A DNA stretch of 64,000 nucleotides, taken from contig NZ_JAUOZU010000007.1 in the NCBI RefSeq assembly GCF_030551875.1, forward strand, positions 496,001-560,000, written 5' to 3'. The position numbers and the translations under genes are program-made. The notes beneath the pieces were generated by a model. It was not told the DNA's origin, ran no database searches, and saw only the letters and a list, made by a program, of their open reading frames with translations. This DNA comes from Fluviirhizobium alvei (GTDB taxonomy: Bacteria; Pseudomonadota; Alphaproteobacteria; Rhizobiales; Rhizobiaceae). This document shows, piece by piece, positions 39,988 to 50,268 of this stretch (within the stretch, counting starts at the first letter, position 1; every line of letters starts with the position of its first letter).

Positions 39988-40938
39988 ATGCAGGACGAAA
40001 TCTTTCGTGCACTCAATGCCCTGACGATGTTTGCAGGGCTTAGCCCAAGCGATTATTCAGCGCATCGTCTCGGCGGATTGACCAATCTCGTCTTCCGGAT
40101 CGAACCGGAAACGGAAAAGGCAAGAACCGCGCTCGGCGGCCGGTTGGTAGCCCGCCTGCCCGGCGCCGGAACCTCCGACTATATCGACCGCAGTGTCGAA
40201 GCCCACAATGCAGAGGTCGCTGCAAAGGCTGGCGTTTCGCCTGCCGTTCTGCATGCCGATCCGGCCACCGGTTTCATGGTGACGCGGTTTGTCGATGGTG
40301 CGGCAACGATGACACCGGATGGATTTCGCGAACGAACCGGATCGCCGGCACGGGCTGGTCTCGCCTTCCGCAGGCTCCATGATTCCGGGCTTGAATTCCG
40401 CTTCCGGTTCGAACTCTTCTCGATGATTGCGGACTATCTCAAGGTCCTGTCCACCAAGGACATCACGTTGCCCGATGGCTATCACGATGTCGTCAAGGCT
40501 TCCGACCCGGTCCGCGCCGCACTGGCAGCCAATCCCGGTCGGTTGGCGCCTTGTCATTGTGATCCGCTCTGCGAGAATTTCCTCGACGACGGCCAGCGCA
40601 TGTGGATGGTTGACTGGGAATATTCCGGCATGAACGATCCGCTCTGGGACCTCGGCGACCTGTCGGTGGAAGCCGGCTTCGATGCAGAGCAGGACCGCGA
40701 GATGCTCGAGGCCTGGGCCGGCGGCGCACCGACGGCCGAGGAAGAGGCGCGCATGGTGATCTACAAGGCCATGTGCGATCTGCTCTGGACGCTCTGGGGC
40801 CTGATCCAGCATGCGAATGACAATCCCGCCGATGATTTCTGGGCCTATGCGCTGAACAGGTTCGAACGCTGCAAGGCGCTGATGGCGACAGAAGCCTTTT
40901 CTCGCCACGTGAAAACCATCGCGGCGGGCGCGCGCTAG
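39988..40938 (+). CDS. Choline/ethanolamine kinase-like phosphotransferase
   Basis: A 316-residue protein kinase-fold small-molecule kinase. HRLGGLTNLVFRIEPE is the nucleotide-loop region, LAPCHCDPLCENFLDDG corresponds to the catalytic HxDxxxxN loop (His-Cys-Asp...Asn) and WMVDWEYSGMNDPLWDLGDL to the metal-binding segment. It lies 10 bp after the dimethylglycine-dehydrogenase-like gene. It may phosphorylate choline or a related amino alcohol, but aminoglycoside-phosphotransferase-like relatives have many substrates. Confidence 0.8.
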   Translation: MQDEIFRALNALTMFAGLSPSDYSAHRLGGLTNLVFRIEPETEKARTALGGRLVARLPGAGTSDYIDRSVEAHNAEVAAKAGVSPAVLHADPATGFMVTRFVDGAATMTPDGFRERTGSPARAGLAFRRLHDSGLEFRFRFELFSMIADYLKVLSTKDITLPDGYHDVVKASDPVRAALAANPGRLAPCHCDPLCENFLDDGQRMWMVDWEYSGMNDPLWDLGDLSVEAGFDAEQDREMLEAWAGGAPTAEEEARMVIYKAMCDLLWTLWGLIQHANDNPADDFWAYALNRFERCKALMATEAFSRHVKTIAAGAR

Positions 40939-41022
40939 ACCGATCCGGACGCAAGACAGGCCATCGCCGGCAGCTGGTTGCCGGCAGATTTTGCGCGTCC
41001 GTCGCCATGCCGAAGCAAATTC

Positions 41023-41048
41023 AACAAATTCCCAAATTTTCGTTTGTT
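41023..41048. promoter_or_regulatory. AACAAA-N14-TTTGTT dyad upstream of the choline/betaine SBP gene
   Basis: A weak inverted repeat whose arms resemble those of the repeat at 37431-37460. It is followed by TTGACA (41063-41068). If a common regulator binds both, the enzyme and importer genes would be coregulated. The 275-bp region 40939-41213 holds no gene. Confidence 0.3.
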
Positions 41049-41213
41049 TATGTGGAATTTTCTTGACAGGTCAGGCGATGTGAAGAACCTTTGACGGACC
41101 GGACGACAGCGACCCAAAAGAAGGTCCATCGATCGGGCTTCAAACCGACGGACAGCTGGATCGCTCGAGGTCCGGCAATGTCGTCCCGAAAAGATAACAG
41201 AGGGAAACAGGCA

Positions 41214-42164
41214 ATGCTGAAAAAATTGATTGCAGGCGGAATTGCGGCATCCTTCCTGGCGCTCGCCGCGGCCCAGCCGGCCTTTGCCGAGCCGGAATCG
41301 AAGGACCCGATCAAGATTACCCTCAACGACTGGACCGGGCAGCTTCTGTCCTCCAACATCATGGCCGAAGTGCTGAAAAAGGCCGGCTACAATGTCGAAC
41401 TCGTCCAGGCCGATTACCTTGCCCAGTTCGCAGGGTTGAAGACGGGCGACCTCACTGTCGCCATGGAAATCTGGGCCACCACCGGCCAGGAAGCACTGAA
41501 CGAAGCCACCGCTTCCGGTAAAGTCGAAAATCTCGGTGAAACCGGCATGCTGGCCCGCGAGGAATGGTGGTACCCATCCTACATGAAGGAAAAGTGCCCG
41601 GGCCTGCCGAACTGGGAAGCATTGAAGGATTGCGCCGAAGCCTTCTCGACGGCTGAAACCGCGCCGAAGGGCCGTTATCTTGGCGGTCCGGTGACCTGGG
41701 GCGGGTTCGATGAGGAACGCGTTGCGGCTCTCGGCCTCGATTTCGAAGTCGTCCATGCCGGCACTGATGCCGCGCTGTTTGCCGAACTGGAATCGGCCTA
41801 TCAGCGCAAGGCGCCGATCGTTCTCTGGATCTATTCTCCGCACTGGGCACCGGCCAAGTTCGAAGGTGAGTTCGTCGAATTCCCGCCCTATGAAAAGGCC
41901 TGCTACGAAGATCCCTCCTGGGGCATCAACAAGGATGAGGCCTATGACTGCGGCAAGCCGAAGGGCCCGATCTGGAAGGCTGGCTGGGCTGGCATGAAGG
42001 ACAAGTGGCCGGGCGCCTACAAGGCCGTCAAGGCCTTCAACCTGACCACCGACGAAATGAACAAACTGGTGGCTGAGGTCGACCTCGACGGCAAGAAGGT
42101 TGAAGATGTCACCGCAGCCTGGATCTCCGCCAACGAAGCCCGTTGGAAGGAATGGCTGAAGTAA
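41214..42164 (+). CDS. Choline/glycine betaine ABC importer substrate-binding protein
   Basis: A 316-residue periplasmic protein. Signal peptide MLKKLIAGGIAASFLALAAA, cleaved near residue 25 (AFAEP). The OpuAC-type mature domain includes ITLNDWTGQLLSSNIMAEVL, aromatic cage candidates WWYPSY and WAPAKFEGEFVEFP, and Cys pairs (KCPGLP/DCAEAF). It probably binds a quaternary amine such as choline or betaine. The start at 41214 has AGAGGGAAA upstream. It is followed directly by a strong terminator, so it may be made in excess over the rest. Confidence 0.87.
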   Translation: MLKKLIAGGIAASFLALAAAQPAFAEPESKDPIKITLNDWTGQLLSSNIMAEVLKKAGYNVELVQADYLAQFAGLKTGDLTVAMEIWATTGQEALNEATASGKVENLGETGMLAREEWWYPSYMKEKCPGLPNWEALKDCAEAFSTAETAPKGRYLGGPVTWGGFDEERVAALGLDFEVVHAGTDAALFAELESAYQRKAPIVLWIYSPHWAPAKFEGEFVEFPPYEKACYEDPSWGINKDEAYDCGKPKGPIWKAGWAGMKDKWPGAYKAVKAFNLTTDEMNKLVAEVDLDGKKVEDVTAAWISANEARWKEWLK

Positions 42165-42179
42165 TCCCCGCGTGAAGCT

Positions 42180-42206
42180 GCCGGCGGCCCAGCCGCCGGC
42201 TTTTTT
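42180..42206 (+). terminator. Strong rho-independent terminator after the betaine SBP gene
   Basis: GCCGGCGGC (42180-42188) and GCCGCCGGC (42192-42200) form a 9-bp all-GC stem with loop CCA, then six T residues. It should uncouple the SBP gene from the ATPase/permease genes that follow 70 bp later, at least partly. Confidence 0.93.
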
Positions 42207-42277
42207 CCCAGCAATCCTTATGGTTCCGTGGCATATTTGCGGGACTGACCTTTTCATTCCGAATTGCCGGAACGCCT

Positions 42278-43288
42278 ATGATCCCCAAGCTTCAATGCCG
42301 CAATGTATGGAAGATCTACGGCGAGAATGCCGCGAGCCTGCTCGGCGGCGAAACGGCACCCGATAGCGACGCGTTGAACAAGGCTGGCGTGGTCGCCGCC
42401 GTCCGCGCCGCCAATATCGAAATCCGGGAGGGCGAGATCTTCGTGATCATGGGCCTCTCAGGCTCCGGGAAATCGACGCTTGTGCGCTGTCTCTCACGAC
42501 TGGTGGAGCCGACGGCCGGCGAGATCCTGTTCGAGGGCCGCGACCTGCTCAAGGCCAGCCGGCAGGAGATGATCGACATCCGCCGTCACAAGATGGGCAT
42601 GGTGTTCCAGCATTTTGCGCTTTTGCCGCATCTGACCGTCCTCGAGAATATAGCCTTTCCGCTCGACATCCAGGGCATGGGTCGCAAGGAGCGGGAAGAG
42701 CGCGCGCGCCAGGTCATTTCGCTTGTCAGTCTCGAAGGCCGCGAGGATCGCTATCCGCACGAGTTGTCGGGTGGCCAGCAGCAGCGCGTCGGCATTGCCC
42801 GCTCGCTCGCCGTCGAACCGGAAATCTGGTTCCTCGACGAACCCTTCTCGGCGCTTGATCCCTTGATCCGTCGCGAGATGCAGGACGAGTTCATGCGCCT
42901 GCAGGCAATGCTGAAGAAGACGATCGTCTTCATCACCCATGATTTCGACGAAGCCATCCGTCTGGCCGACAGGATCGCCATCATGAAGGATGGCCAGATC
43001 ATTCAGGTTGCGACACCGGAAACGCTCGTTCTCGAGCCCGCCGATTCCTATGTCCAGGAATTCACCCGCCATATTCCGCGCGAAAAAGTGCTGACCGTGC
43101 GTTCGATCATGCATACTGGCGTTGCCGAAGGCGAGCCCGTTGCCGCCAATGCGCGGATCGCCTCGGTTTCGGAGCGGATCGTTTCCGGTGGCCGGGACCT
43201 GCCGGTCGCCGATGAGACCGGCACGATCATCGGTGCCATATCGCCCGGGGCCGTCATCGATGTGCTGATCGGGCGGAAGGTTGCGTGA
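42278..43288 (+). CDS. Choline/glycine betaine ABC importer ATPase (ProV/ChoV type)
   Basis: A 336-residue ATPase. Walker A GLSGSGKST (about 59-67), MVFQHFALLPHLTVLENIAF, signature LSGGQQQRVGIARSL, Walker B IWFLDEPFSALDPLIRREMQ, VFITHDFDEAIRLADR and a short C-terminal regulatory region. The IYG...N-terminal extension and DxxxALNKAG segment match ProV-type proteins. Its TGA overlaps the permease ATG (TGATG). Confidence 0.93.
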   Translation: MIPKLQCRNVWKIYGENAASLLGGETAPDSDALNKAGVVAAVRAANIEIREGEIFVIMGLSGSGKSTLVRCLSRLVEPTAGEILFEGRDLLKASRQEMIDIRRHKMGMVFQHFALLPHLTVLENIAFPLDIQGMGRKEREERARQVISLVSLEGREDRYPHELSGGQQQRVGIARSLAVEPEIWFLDEPFSALDPLIRREMQDEFMRLQAMLKKTIVFITHDFDEAIRLADRIAIMKDGQIIQVATPETLVLEPADSYVQEFTRHIPREKVLTVRSIMHTGVAEGEPVAANARIASVSERIVSGGRDLPVADETGTIIGAISPGAVIDVLIGRKVA

Positions 43289-45309
43289 TGGCGCAATCCG
43301 TCCCTTCCTCTCGCAATCTCACCCGATGGATGTGGATTGCGCTCGGGCTTCTGACGGTCGTGATGGCCCTCTACGGGCGCGATCTCCTCAATGCGGCCGG
43401 ACTTGGCTTCTTCGCCAAATATCCCAAGTCTTCCGTCATTCCACTCGCCAAATGGCTGTCGGCGGCCATGAAATGGCTGATCGAGGATGCCTCCTTCGGC
43501 CTCTTTTCCTTTACCGATCTCACCCGTGCCATCGCATGGCTGATCGACCTGCCCTATCAGTTCGTGCTTTCGCTGTTGGCAACAGGGTTCAGAAGCGGTT
43601 TCGGGGATGACGCCGTGCTCTGGATGCCGCAACTGTCCTGGGTGGCAGTGATCGTCGTCGCGATCATGATCGGTCATTATGCCGGCGGCGTCGGACTTGC
43701 GCTTCTCTCGGGCGCCGCCTTTCTCTATCTGGCGCTGTTCGGCCAATGGACAAGTGCCATGGTGACGCTGGCATCGATCGCGATTGCCGTGCCGCTTGGA
43801 ATTGCCGGTGGCGTCGGGCTTGGCGTACTCGCCTATCGCTCGACCTTTGCGGAACGGATCCTGCGCCCGGTGCTGGATCTGATGCAGACGATCCCGACAT
43901 TCGCCTATCTTGTGCCGATCCTCTTCATGTTCGGCTTCGGCCCGGTCGCCGCTCTTGTGGCCACGATCGTCTATGCCCTGCCGCCGATGGTGCGCATCAC
44001 GCTGATGGCACTCAAGGATGTCGATCCGGAAATCCACGATTTCGGCGTCATGGTCGGCACCACCGATCGCCAGATGCTATGGAAGGTTCTGCTTCCGGCT
44101 GCCAAACCCGGCCTGATGATCGGCGTCAACCAGGTGATCATGCTGTCGCTCAACATGGTGATCATCGCCTCGATGATCGGCGCCGGAGGATTGGGATACG
44201 ATGTCCTGACGGCGCTCAGACGCCTGCATATCGGCGAGGGACTGGAGGCCGGCATCGCGATCGTCGTGCTGGCAGTGGCACTCGACCGCATCAGTCAGGC
44301 TTTCGCCACCCGTCGCCGGCTGAGCGCCGAGGCAAAACGTGGCGGTCCGCTGATGGAGCGCTATCCGCAGTGGACTCCGGCCGTGATCGTGCTTGCGCTT
44401 ACCATGGGCCTGAGTTTTCTGCTGCCCGGTTCGCAGAGCTTTCCCGAAAGCCTGACCTTTTCCACCGGCTCCTTCTGGGAACATCAGATCGAGTGGCTGA
44501 ACGTGAACTTCTTCGATGCATTCGAGGCCTTCAAGGTGGCGCTGCTGCAGAATTTCATGCTGCCGATCAAGAAGTTCCTGCTGTCGCTGCCCTGGGCCTT
44601 CGTTGTGCTGCTGATCTTGGCAGCCGGCTACACGTTTGGCGGCTTCCGGATGGCCGTCAAAATGGGGGCGCTTGCGCTGTTCCTCGCTGTGACCGGCCTT
44701 TGGGATTTTGCCATGGTCACTGTCTATCTCTGCGGCGCATCGGTGATCATCGCCTGTCTGATCGGCATCCCGCTCGGCGTCTGGGCAGCCGTAAGCCCAA
44801 TGGCGGGACGGATCATCGGCGGCGTCATCGATACGCTCCAGACCCTGCCGAGCTTCGTCTATCTCATTCCCGTCGTCATGCTGTTCCGGGTCGGTGATTT
44901 TACCGCCATGGTGGCGATCGTGCTTTACGCGCTGGCGCCGGCCGTGCGCTATACCGCCTTCGGCATTCGCAACATCGATCCGCAGATCATCGAGGCCGGT
45001 ATCGTTTCGGGCTGCACGCAGCGGCAGTTGCTTACCCGCATCCGCCTGCCGCTGGCGCTGCCGGAAATCATGCTCGGGCTCAACCAGACGATCATGCTGG
45101 CGCTTTCGATGCTCGTGATCACCGCCCTCGTTGGTACCCGCGACCTCGGCCAGGAAGCCTATTCGGCGCTGACCAAGGCCGATACCGGCCGCGGACTGGT
45201 GGCCGGCCTTGCAATTGCCGCCATCGCCATCATCGCCGATCGCCTCATTTCGGCTGCCTCGCAGAACCTGCGCAAACGCTATGGACAGTTGCCACGCGCC
45301 GAGGGATAG
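43288..45309 (+). CDS. Tandem-fused choline/glycine betaine permease (two BPD_transp_1 domains)
   Basis: A 673-residue membrane protein made of two ProW-like halves. The first (about 1-345) has EAA-type loop VGTTDRQMLWKVLLPAAKPG. The second (about 365-673) has SGCTQRQLLTRIRLPLALPE. LDLMQTIPTFAYLVPILFMF and IDTLQTLPSFVYLIPVVMLF are matching segments of the two copies. A complete heterodimer-like channel is thus encoded in one chain, about twice the size of ProW. Fusions of this kind are known in rhizobia. It is coupled to the ATPase gene. A 28-bp gap separates it from convergent dnaE2. Confidence 0.92.
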   Translation: MAQSVPSSRNLTRWMWIALGLLTVVMALYGRDLLNAAGLGFFAKYPKSSVIPLAKWLSAAMKWLIEDASFGLFSFTDLTRAIAWLIDLPYQFVLSLLATGFRSGFGDDAVLWMPQLSWVAVIVVAIMIGHYAGGVGLALLSGAAFLYLALFGQWTSAMVTLASIAIAVPLGIAGGVGLGVLAYRSTFAERILRPVLDLMQTIPTFAYLVPILFMFGFGPVAALVATIVYALPPMVRITLMALKDVDPEIHDFGVMVGTTDRQMLWKVLLPAAKPGLMIGVNQVIMLSLNMVIIASMIGAGGLGYDVLTALRRLHIGEGLEAGIAIVVLAVALDRISQAFATRRRLSAEAKRGGPLMERYPQWTPAVIVLALTMGLSFLLPGSQSFPESLTFSTGSFWEHQIEWLNVNFFDAFEAFKVALLQNFMLPIKKFLLSLPWAFVVLLILAAGYTFGGFRMAVKMGALALFLAVTGLWDFAMVTVYLCGASVIIACLIGIPLGVWAAVSPMAGRIIGGVIDTLQTLPSFVYLIPVVMLFRVGDFTAMVAIVLYALAPAVRYTAFGIRNIDPQIIEAGIVSGCTQRQLLTRIRLPLALPEIMLGLNQTIMLALSMLVITALVGTRDLGQEAYSALTKADTGRGLVAGLAIAAIAIIADRLISAASQNLRKRYGQLPRAEG

Positions 45310-45337
45310 GCCGATCCGGTCTGTTCCTGCGTGATCG

Positions 45338-48300
45338 TCAATGGAAGTTGCGGCCACCCGGCATCGCCTGCCGTGCCCGATCGGCAATGGCTTTCAGATC
45401 CTCCTTGAGTTCGGGTATTTCTGCAAACAGACTGGTCGCCGCAGCCCCGGTGCGGGGACGGATACGGCTTTCCGGCACCGGCCGCCGCACCTCGTCGGCA
45501 TTGGCCAGGCTCTGGAACCAGCGCGTGCTTTCTCCGAGTGCGGCCAGATGCTCGGACAGATCCATGACATGTTCGGCCACCACATGGATGACGCCATCGG
45601 CCTTCTGCACCCGGCCGCGAAGGCCGGTGAGCTTCGCGCCCATGACGATGCTGCGATAGGTTTCGAACACTTTCGGCCAGATGATGGCATTGGCAACGCC
45701 CGTCTCGTCCTCGATCGTCATGAAGATCACGCCCTTGGCCGAGCCCGGCCGCTGGCGCACGAGCACGAGGCCGGCTATCGAGACCCGGCGACCATCCGGT
45801 ACCGTTTCGAGATCGCCGGCACGGATGAAGCCCCGCGCAGCATAATCCTGCCGCAGGAAGGAGAGCGGATGCGCCTTCAGCGACAGGCCCACCGTCCGGT
45901 AATCATGCCGCACATGTTCGCTCTTGGGCATCACAGGCAGGCGCACGGCCGGCTCGTTCACCTCTTCGCCCACCGTCTCGAACAGGGGTAACCGCTCAGA
46001 GGCGGCTTTCTGATCGAGCGCGCGGACCTGCCAGAGCGCCGCCCGGCGGTCGAGCCCCATGGAACGAAAGCAGTCGGCATCGGCGAGCCGCTCGATGACG
46101 GCCCGCGTCAGGCCTGAGCGGAGCCAGAGATCGCGGACACTGCGATAACCATCGCCTCGCGCCGCCACCAGCCGCTGCATGTCGGCCTCGCCGAGACCCC
46201 GCACCTGCTGGAAGCCCAGCCGCACCGCATGCCGGCTCCGGATCACGGAGGCCATGCTTCGATGCTGGGGGGCAATGCGCTTCGGCTCATGAACGCCCTG
46301 CTCGAGACCGCTTTCCCAGAAGGAGAGATTCACATCCGCCTCGCGGATCTCCACCCCATGCTCGCGTGCATCGCGCACCAGCTGGCTCGGCGCATAAAAG
46401 CCCATCGGTTGCGAATTGAGGATGGCCGCACAGAAGACATCCGGATAATAGGCCTTCAGCCAGCAGGAGGCATAGACGAGGAGCGCGAAGGAGGCCGCAT
46501 GGCTTTCGGGAAAGCCATATTCCCCGAAACCCTCGATCTGCTTGAAGCAGCGTTCGGCAAAATCGCGTTCATAGCCGTTGGCGACCATGCCCTCCACCAT
46601 CTTGCGCTGCATAGTATGAATGGTGCCCACGCGCCGGAAGGTGGCCATGGCACGCCTGAGCTTGTCAGCTTCGGCGGGCGAAAACCCGGCCGCGACGATG
46701 GCAATCTGCATCGCCTGTTCCTGAAACAGAGGCACACCGCAAGTGCGGCCCAACACCTTCTCCATCTCGGGCTTCGGGAAGGTGACGGGCTCCTTGCCCT
46801 GCCGCCGCCTGAGATAGGGATGCACCATATCGCCCTGGATCGGACCCGGCCGGACGATCGCCACCTCGATGACGAGATCGTAGAACTTGCGCGGCTTCAG
46901 GCGTGGCAGCATGGTCATCTGCGCCCGGCTTTCGATCTGGAACACACCGAGCGTATCGGCCCGGCAGATCATGTCATAGACCTCCGGCTCTTCCGAAGGG
47001 ATCGTGGCCAGCGACAATTTGCGATCATAATTCAGTTCGAGCAATTTCAGCGCCTTGGCGATACAGGTCAGCATGCCGAGTGCCAGAATGTCGATCTTGA
47101 GAATGCCGAGCGCATCGAGATCATCCTTGTCCCACTCCACCATCGTGCGCCCCTCCATCGCCGTCGGCATGATCGGGACGACTTCATCGAGCCGGTCGCG
47201 GGTGATGACGAAGCCGCCGACATGCTGGGACAGATGGCGTGGAAAGCCCATCAGCATGGAGGCATAGGTCAAGACGCGCTGAGTCAGCGGCTCGCGCACA
47301 TCAAGGCCCGCAGCCGTTGCCTCCCGCTCCTTCAGCGCCGCCGTCGACCAGCCCCAGACAGCACCGGACAGGGCCGATTGGGCATCCTCGGAAAGGCCGA
47401 AAGCCTTGGCAACCTCGCGACCGGCCGAGCGTGCCCGGTAGGTGACGACGGTGGCGGCAAGACCGGAATGGGCATGGCCATAGCGCTCATAGATATGCTG
47501 GATCACCTCCTCACGCCGGGCATGTTCGAAATCGACGTCGATATCGGGCGGTTCGCGCCGTTCGGGCGAAATGAACCGTTCGAACAGCAGATCCGTCAGG
47601 TTCGGATTGACCTCCGTGATGCCGAGGCAGAAGCAGACGGTGGAGTTGGCCGCCGAACCCCGGCCCTGGCAGAGAATGTTCTGCGACCGGGCATAGGTGA
47701 TGATGTTGTAAACGGTAATGAAATAGGGCTCGTATTCGAGTTCGCGGATGATGGCGAGCTCATGCTCGATCTGCCGCGAAACCTTCTCCGGGATCCCCTC
47801 TGGATAGCGCCATTCGGCCCCGGCCCAGGCCAGCCGCCGCAGGGCAATCGCGGGGGTTTCGCCATTGAGGGATTCGTCCGGATACTGGTAGCGCAATTCC
47901 TCGAGCGAGAAGGAAAGGCGGGCAAAAAATTCCGATGCCGTCGTGAGCGCCTGCGGATACTGCCGGAAAATCCGCTCCATGTCCTTTTCGCCCTTCAGAT
48001 GCCGCTCCGCATTGGCAGCCAGCCTCAGACCGGCATTGTCGATCGTCACATGCTCGCGAATGGCCGTGACGACATCGGCAAGCGGCCTGCGTGCCGGCTC
48101 ATGCATCAGCACATCGTTGGTGGCGACCAGGCGGATAGACGCCTGTTCGGCCAGCACCTGCAGGCGGGCAAAATTCAACCGGTCATGCCCGTCGTAACGC
48201 GGTGACAGGCCGAGATGAACGTGATCGCCAAACCCCTGCCGCAGGCCGGCGAGCAGGCTGGCAAGCGCTGCCTGCTGGTCCGGCTGTTCAATGCGACCGG

Positions 48301-48673
48301 GCATGACCGCAAGCATCATCCCCTCGCCCCAGTCTTGCAGATCGGTCAGGTTGAGGATCGGCTTACCCTTGTCCGCCCTGAGATTGCCGAGGCTCAAGAG
48401 ACGGCAGAGATTTCCCCAGCCGGCCCGATGACGCGGATAGGCGAGAATGTCCGGCGTGCCATCTGCAAAGACCAGCCGCGCACCGGGCTGGTAGCACAGA
48501 CGCGCCTCCTTTGCGGCCTGGTGCATCCGCACTACCCCCGCGACCGTGTTGCGATCGGCAAGCCCCACCCCTGCAAGCCCAAGCCGATGGGCGGCGACGG
48601 CCAGTTCCTCAGGCTGGGAGGCGCCTTCGAGAAAGGAAAAATTGCTGCGGACGCCAATCTCGACATAGGTCAT
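45338..48673 (-). CDS. dnaE2: Error-prone DNA polymerase III alpha homologue DnaE2 (ImuC)
   Basis: The polymerase subunit of the ImuA-ImuB-DnaE2 mutasome, which copies damaged DNA after SOS induction. The 1111-residue protein has an N-terminal PHP domain ([18 protein letters not shown]), polymerase active-site Asp residues in [14 protein letters not shown] (about 380) and the QGRGSAANS and GGFVITRD motifs, a helix-hairpin-helix region and a C-terminal OB fold ([18 protein letters not shown]). It lacks the long tail of replicative DnaE. The start is at 48673, overlapping the imuB stop (ATGA). Confidence 0.96.
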   Translation of the reverse strand: MTYVEIGVRSNFSFLEGASQPEELAVAAHRLGLAGVGLADRNTVAGVVRMHQAAKEARLCYQPGARLVFADGTPDILAYPRHRAGWGNLCRLLSLGNLRADKGKPILNLTDLQDWGEGMMLAVMPGRIEQPDQQAALASLLAGLRQGFGDHVHLGLSPRYDGHDRLNFARLQVLAEQASIRLVATNDVLMHEPARRPLADVVTAIREHVTIDNAGLRLAANAERHLKGEKDMERIFRQYPQALTTASEFFARLSFSLEELRYQYPDESLNGETPAIALRRLAWAGAEWRYPEGIPEKVSRQIEHELAIIRELEYEPYFITVYNIITYARSQNILCQGRGSAANSTVCFCLGITEVNPNLTDLLFERFISPERREPPDIDVDFEHARREEVIQHIYERYGHAHSGLAATVVTYRARSAGREVAKAFGLSEDAQSALSGAVWGWSTAALKEREATAAGLDVREPLTQRVLTYASMLMGFPRHLSQHVGGFVITRDRLDEVVPIMPTAMEGRTMVEWDKDDLDALGILKIDILALGMLTCIAKALKLLELNYDRKLSLATIPSEEPEVYDMICRADTLGVFQIESRAQMTMLPRLKPRKFYDLVIEVAIVRPGPIQGDMVHPYLRRRQGKEPVTFPKPEMEKVLGRTCGVPLFQEQAMQIAIVAAGFSPAEADKLRRAMATFRRVGTIHTMQRKMVEGMVANGYERDFAERCFKQIEGFGEYGFPESHAASFALLVYASCWLKAYYPDVFCAAILNSQPMGFYAPSQLVRDAREHGVEIREADVNLSFWESGLEQGVHEPKRIAPQHRSMASVIRSRHAVRLGFQQVRGLGEADMQRLVAARGDGYRSVRDLWLRSGLTRAVIERLADADCFRSMGLDRRAALWQVRALDQKAASERLPLFETVGEEVNEPAVRLPVMPKSEHVRHDYRTVGLSLKAHPLSFLRQDYAARGFIRAGDLETVPDGRRVSIAGLVLVRQRPGSAKGVIFMTIEDETGVANAIIWPKVFETYRSIVMGAKLTGLRGRVQKADGVIHVVAEHVMDLSEHLAALGESTRWFQSLANADEVRRPVPESRIRPRTGAAATSLFAEIPELKEDLKAIADRARQAMPGGRNFH

Positions 48674-50268
48674 GCAAAGACCCCATGCATGAACCAGCGC
48701 GGACTGTTCGTCTCGCGTTCGTAAAGCCCTTCGCGATAGAGCCAGTAGCGGCGGCCGGCCTCGTCCTCGACCCGGAAATAGTCGCGCGTTCGGGCATCCT
48801 CGCCGTCCACCCACCATTCGGGCGCGATGCGTTCCGGCCCCTCCGCCCGCTTGACGCGGAAGAAGGCGCGGCGCCAGCGGAAGGTCGCAGGCGGCCCCTC
48901 CGGCACGCTGGCGGTCGCCTCGACCGGTTCGGCATGCTCAAAGAGACGCAGCGGCCGACTGGCCGGACCGGAGGAGCCACTGATCCCGGCGAGATCGATC
49001 TCCTCGACCGGAACCATGGCGCCCGCGCGCTCCGGCATATGGCTCGCAACGGCCACAGGCAGTGAAAAGACGCCCGGGCCGAAGCGGGCCGACATCTGGT
49101 CGAGAAAATCATTGAGCCCCTCGTCCTGCTGGCCGCCGCCGGAAAAATCACCCTGCTTCTGGCGATATTCCGCCGTTTGCAGAACATTGAGACGCAAGGT
49201 CTCGAAGCCGTAACCGGCATCGAAATCATCATGGATGGCGGCGAGGCGAGCCGAAAAGAGCGCGCTGATACGCTCGGCATCGCGCAAGGGCGACGAACTG
49301 CCCGCAGTCATGCGGAAGACGCGGCCATCGACGCGGAACAGCAGCATCTCAAAAAGGCGACCACCTTCGCCGCGCGCCTCCAGGCTCTGGCGCATCGGTA
49401 CGGCCAGCTTGCCGATCAGGGCCAGGATATCCTCTTCCGACACGACGGGCGAAGCCAGACGGCGCTCGCAGGAGAGTGCGGCAACCGGCCGGCGCGGTGA
49501 AATCGCCTCTTCCTCCAGCCCGAGCGCCTGATCGAGCCGGAGCATCAGTTCGGTCCCGAACCGCCGCGTCAACGGTGCCCGCGGCTGGTCCATCAGGTCG
49601 CCCACCTGCCGCAGGCCGGCCTTGACCAGCAGTTCCACGGTCACAACCGGCAGCCGCAGCGCCTTGACCGGCAGCGGCGCAAGCGCCTCGCTTTCCTCCT
49701 CCGGTACCACGATCTCGCGGCGACCGAACCGCGCCAGCCCGTGCGACAGGCCCGGCGTCGAGGAGATCGACCCGCGGGCGCTGATCCCCATATGGAAAAG
49801 CCGGTTCAAGGCATCATCGAGGAGCGCCTTCTCGCCGCCGAAAAGATGCGCCGAGCCGGTGATATCGAGATAGAGCCCATCCTCGCCGTCGATCGCCACC
49901 AGCGGCGTGTAACGATCGCACCAGTCGGCGATCGCTTCGAGAAAGGCGCGATCGGCCTGGGGCTCGGCTGCCACCACATCGAGGCCGGGGATCATGGCAC
50001 GGGCATCGGCCACACCCTGGCCTGGTCTCAGCCCGACACCGCGCGCCGCCTCGTCAAGCGCGCTCAGGCGCATCGCATTGCCGCTGCGGGCCGCACAGAC
50101 GATCGGCGGATGATCAGGACGCCCGGTCGAACGCCAGGATCGTCCCCATCGTGCCCGGGCGATCCGGTCGGTCGCCAGATGCGGAAAGTGCAACGCCAGC
50201 AGGCGGGTTTGCCCCTGTGTGGAAAACAGGGTCCGGCTCGGATCGGGACAGAAGACAGTCATCGGCAT
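48670..50268 (-). CDS. imuB: ImuB, catalytically divergent Y-family polymerase-like mutasome hub
   Basis: A 532-residue Y-family-like protein that, in characterised systems, bridges DnaE2, the beta clamp and ImuA rather than polymerising. [16 protein letters not shown] starts the IMS-like domain, and [24 protein letters not shown] and [13 protein letters not shown] are typical. I choose an ATG at 50268; one at 50262 is equally possible. The gene overlaps imuA by about 155 bp in another frame, an unusually long but conserved-looking arrangement. Confidence 0.92.
   Translation of the reverse strand: MPMTVFCPDPSRTLFSTQGQTRLLALHFPHLATDRIARARWGRSWRSTGRPDHPPIVCAARSGNAMRLSALDEAARGVGLRPGQGVADARAMIPGLDVVAAEPQADRAFLEAIADWCDRYTPLVAIDGEDGLYLDITGSAHLFGGEKALLDDALNRLFHMGISARGSISSTPGLSHGLARFGRREIVVPEEESEALAPLPVKALRLPVVTVELLVKAGLRQVGDLMDQPRAPLTRRFGTELMLRLDQALGLEEEAISPRRPVAALSCERRLASPVVSEEDILALIGKLAVPMRQSLEARGEGGRLFEMLLFRVDGRVFRMTAGSSSPLRDAERISALFSARLAAIHDDFDAGYGFETLRLNVLQTAEYRQKQGDFSGGGQQDEGLNDFLDQMSARFGPGVFSLPVAVASHMPERAGAMVPVEEIDLAGISGSSGPASRPLRLFEHAEPVEATASVPEGPPATFRWRRAFFRVKRAEGPERIAPEWWVDGEDARTRDYFRVEDEAGRRYWLYREGLYERETNSPRWFMHGVFA

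Noticed and set aside
38130-40016. 628-codon open frame opposite the dimethylglycine-dehydrogenase-like gene
   Set aside because: Shadow frame; the plus-strand protein has FAD and GCV_T motifs.
46229-48205. 658-codon open frame opposite dnaE2
   Set aside because: Complement of a recognisable polymerase gene and no motifs of its own.
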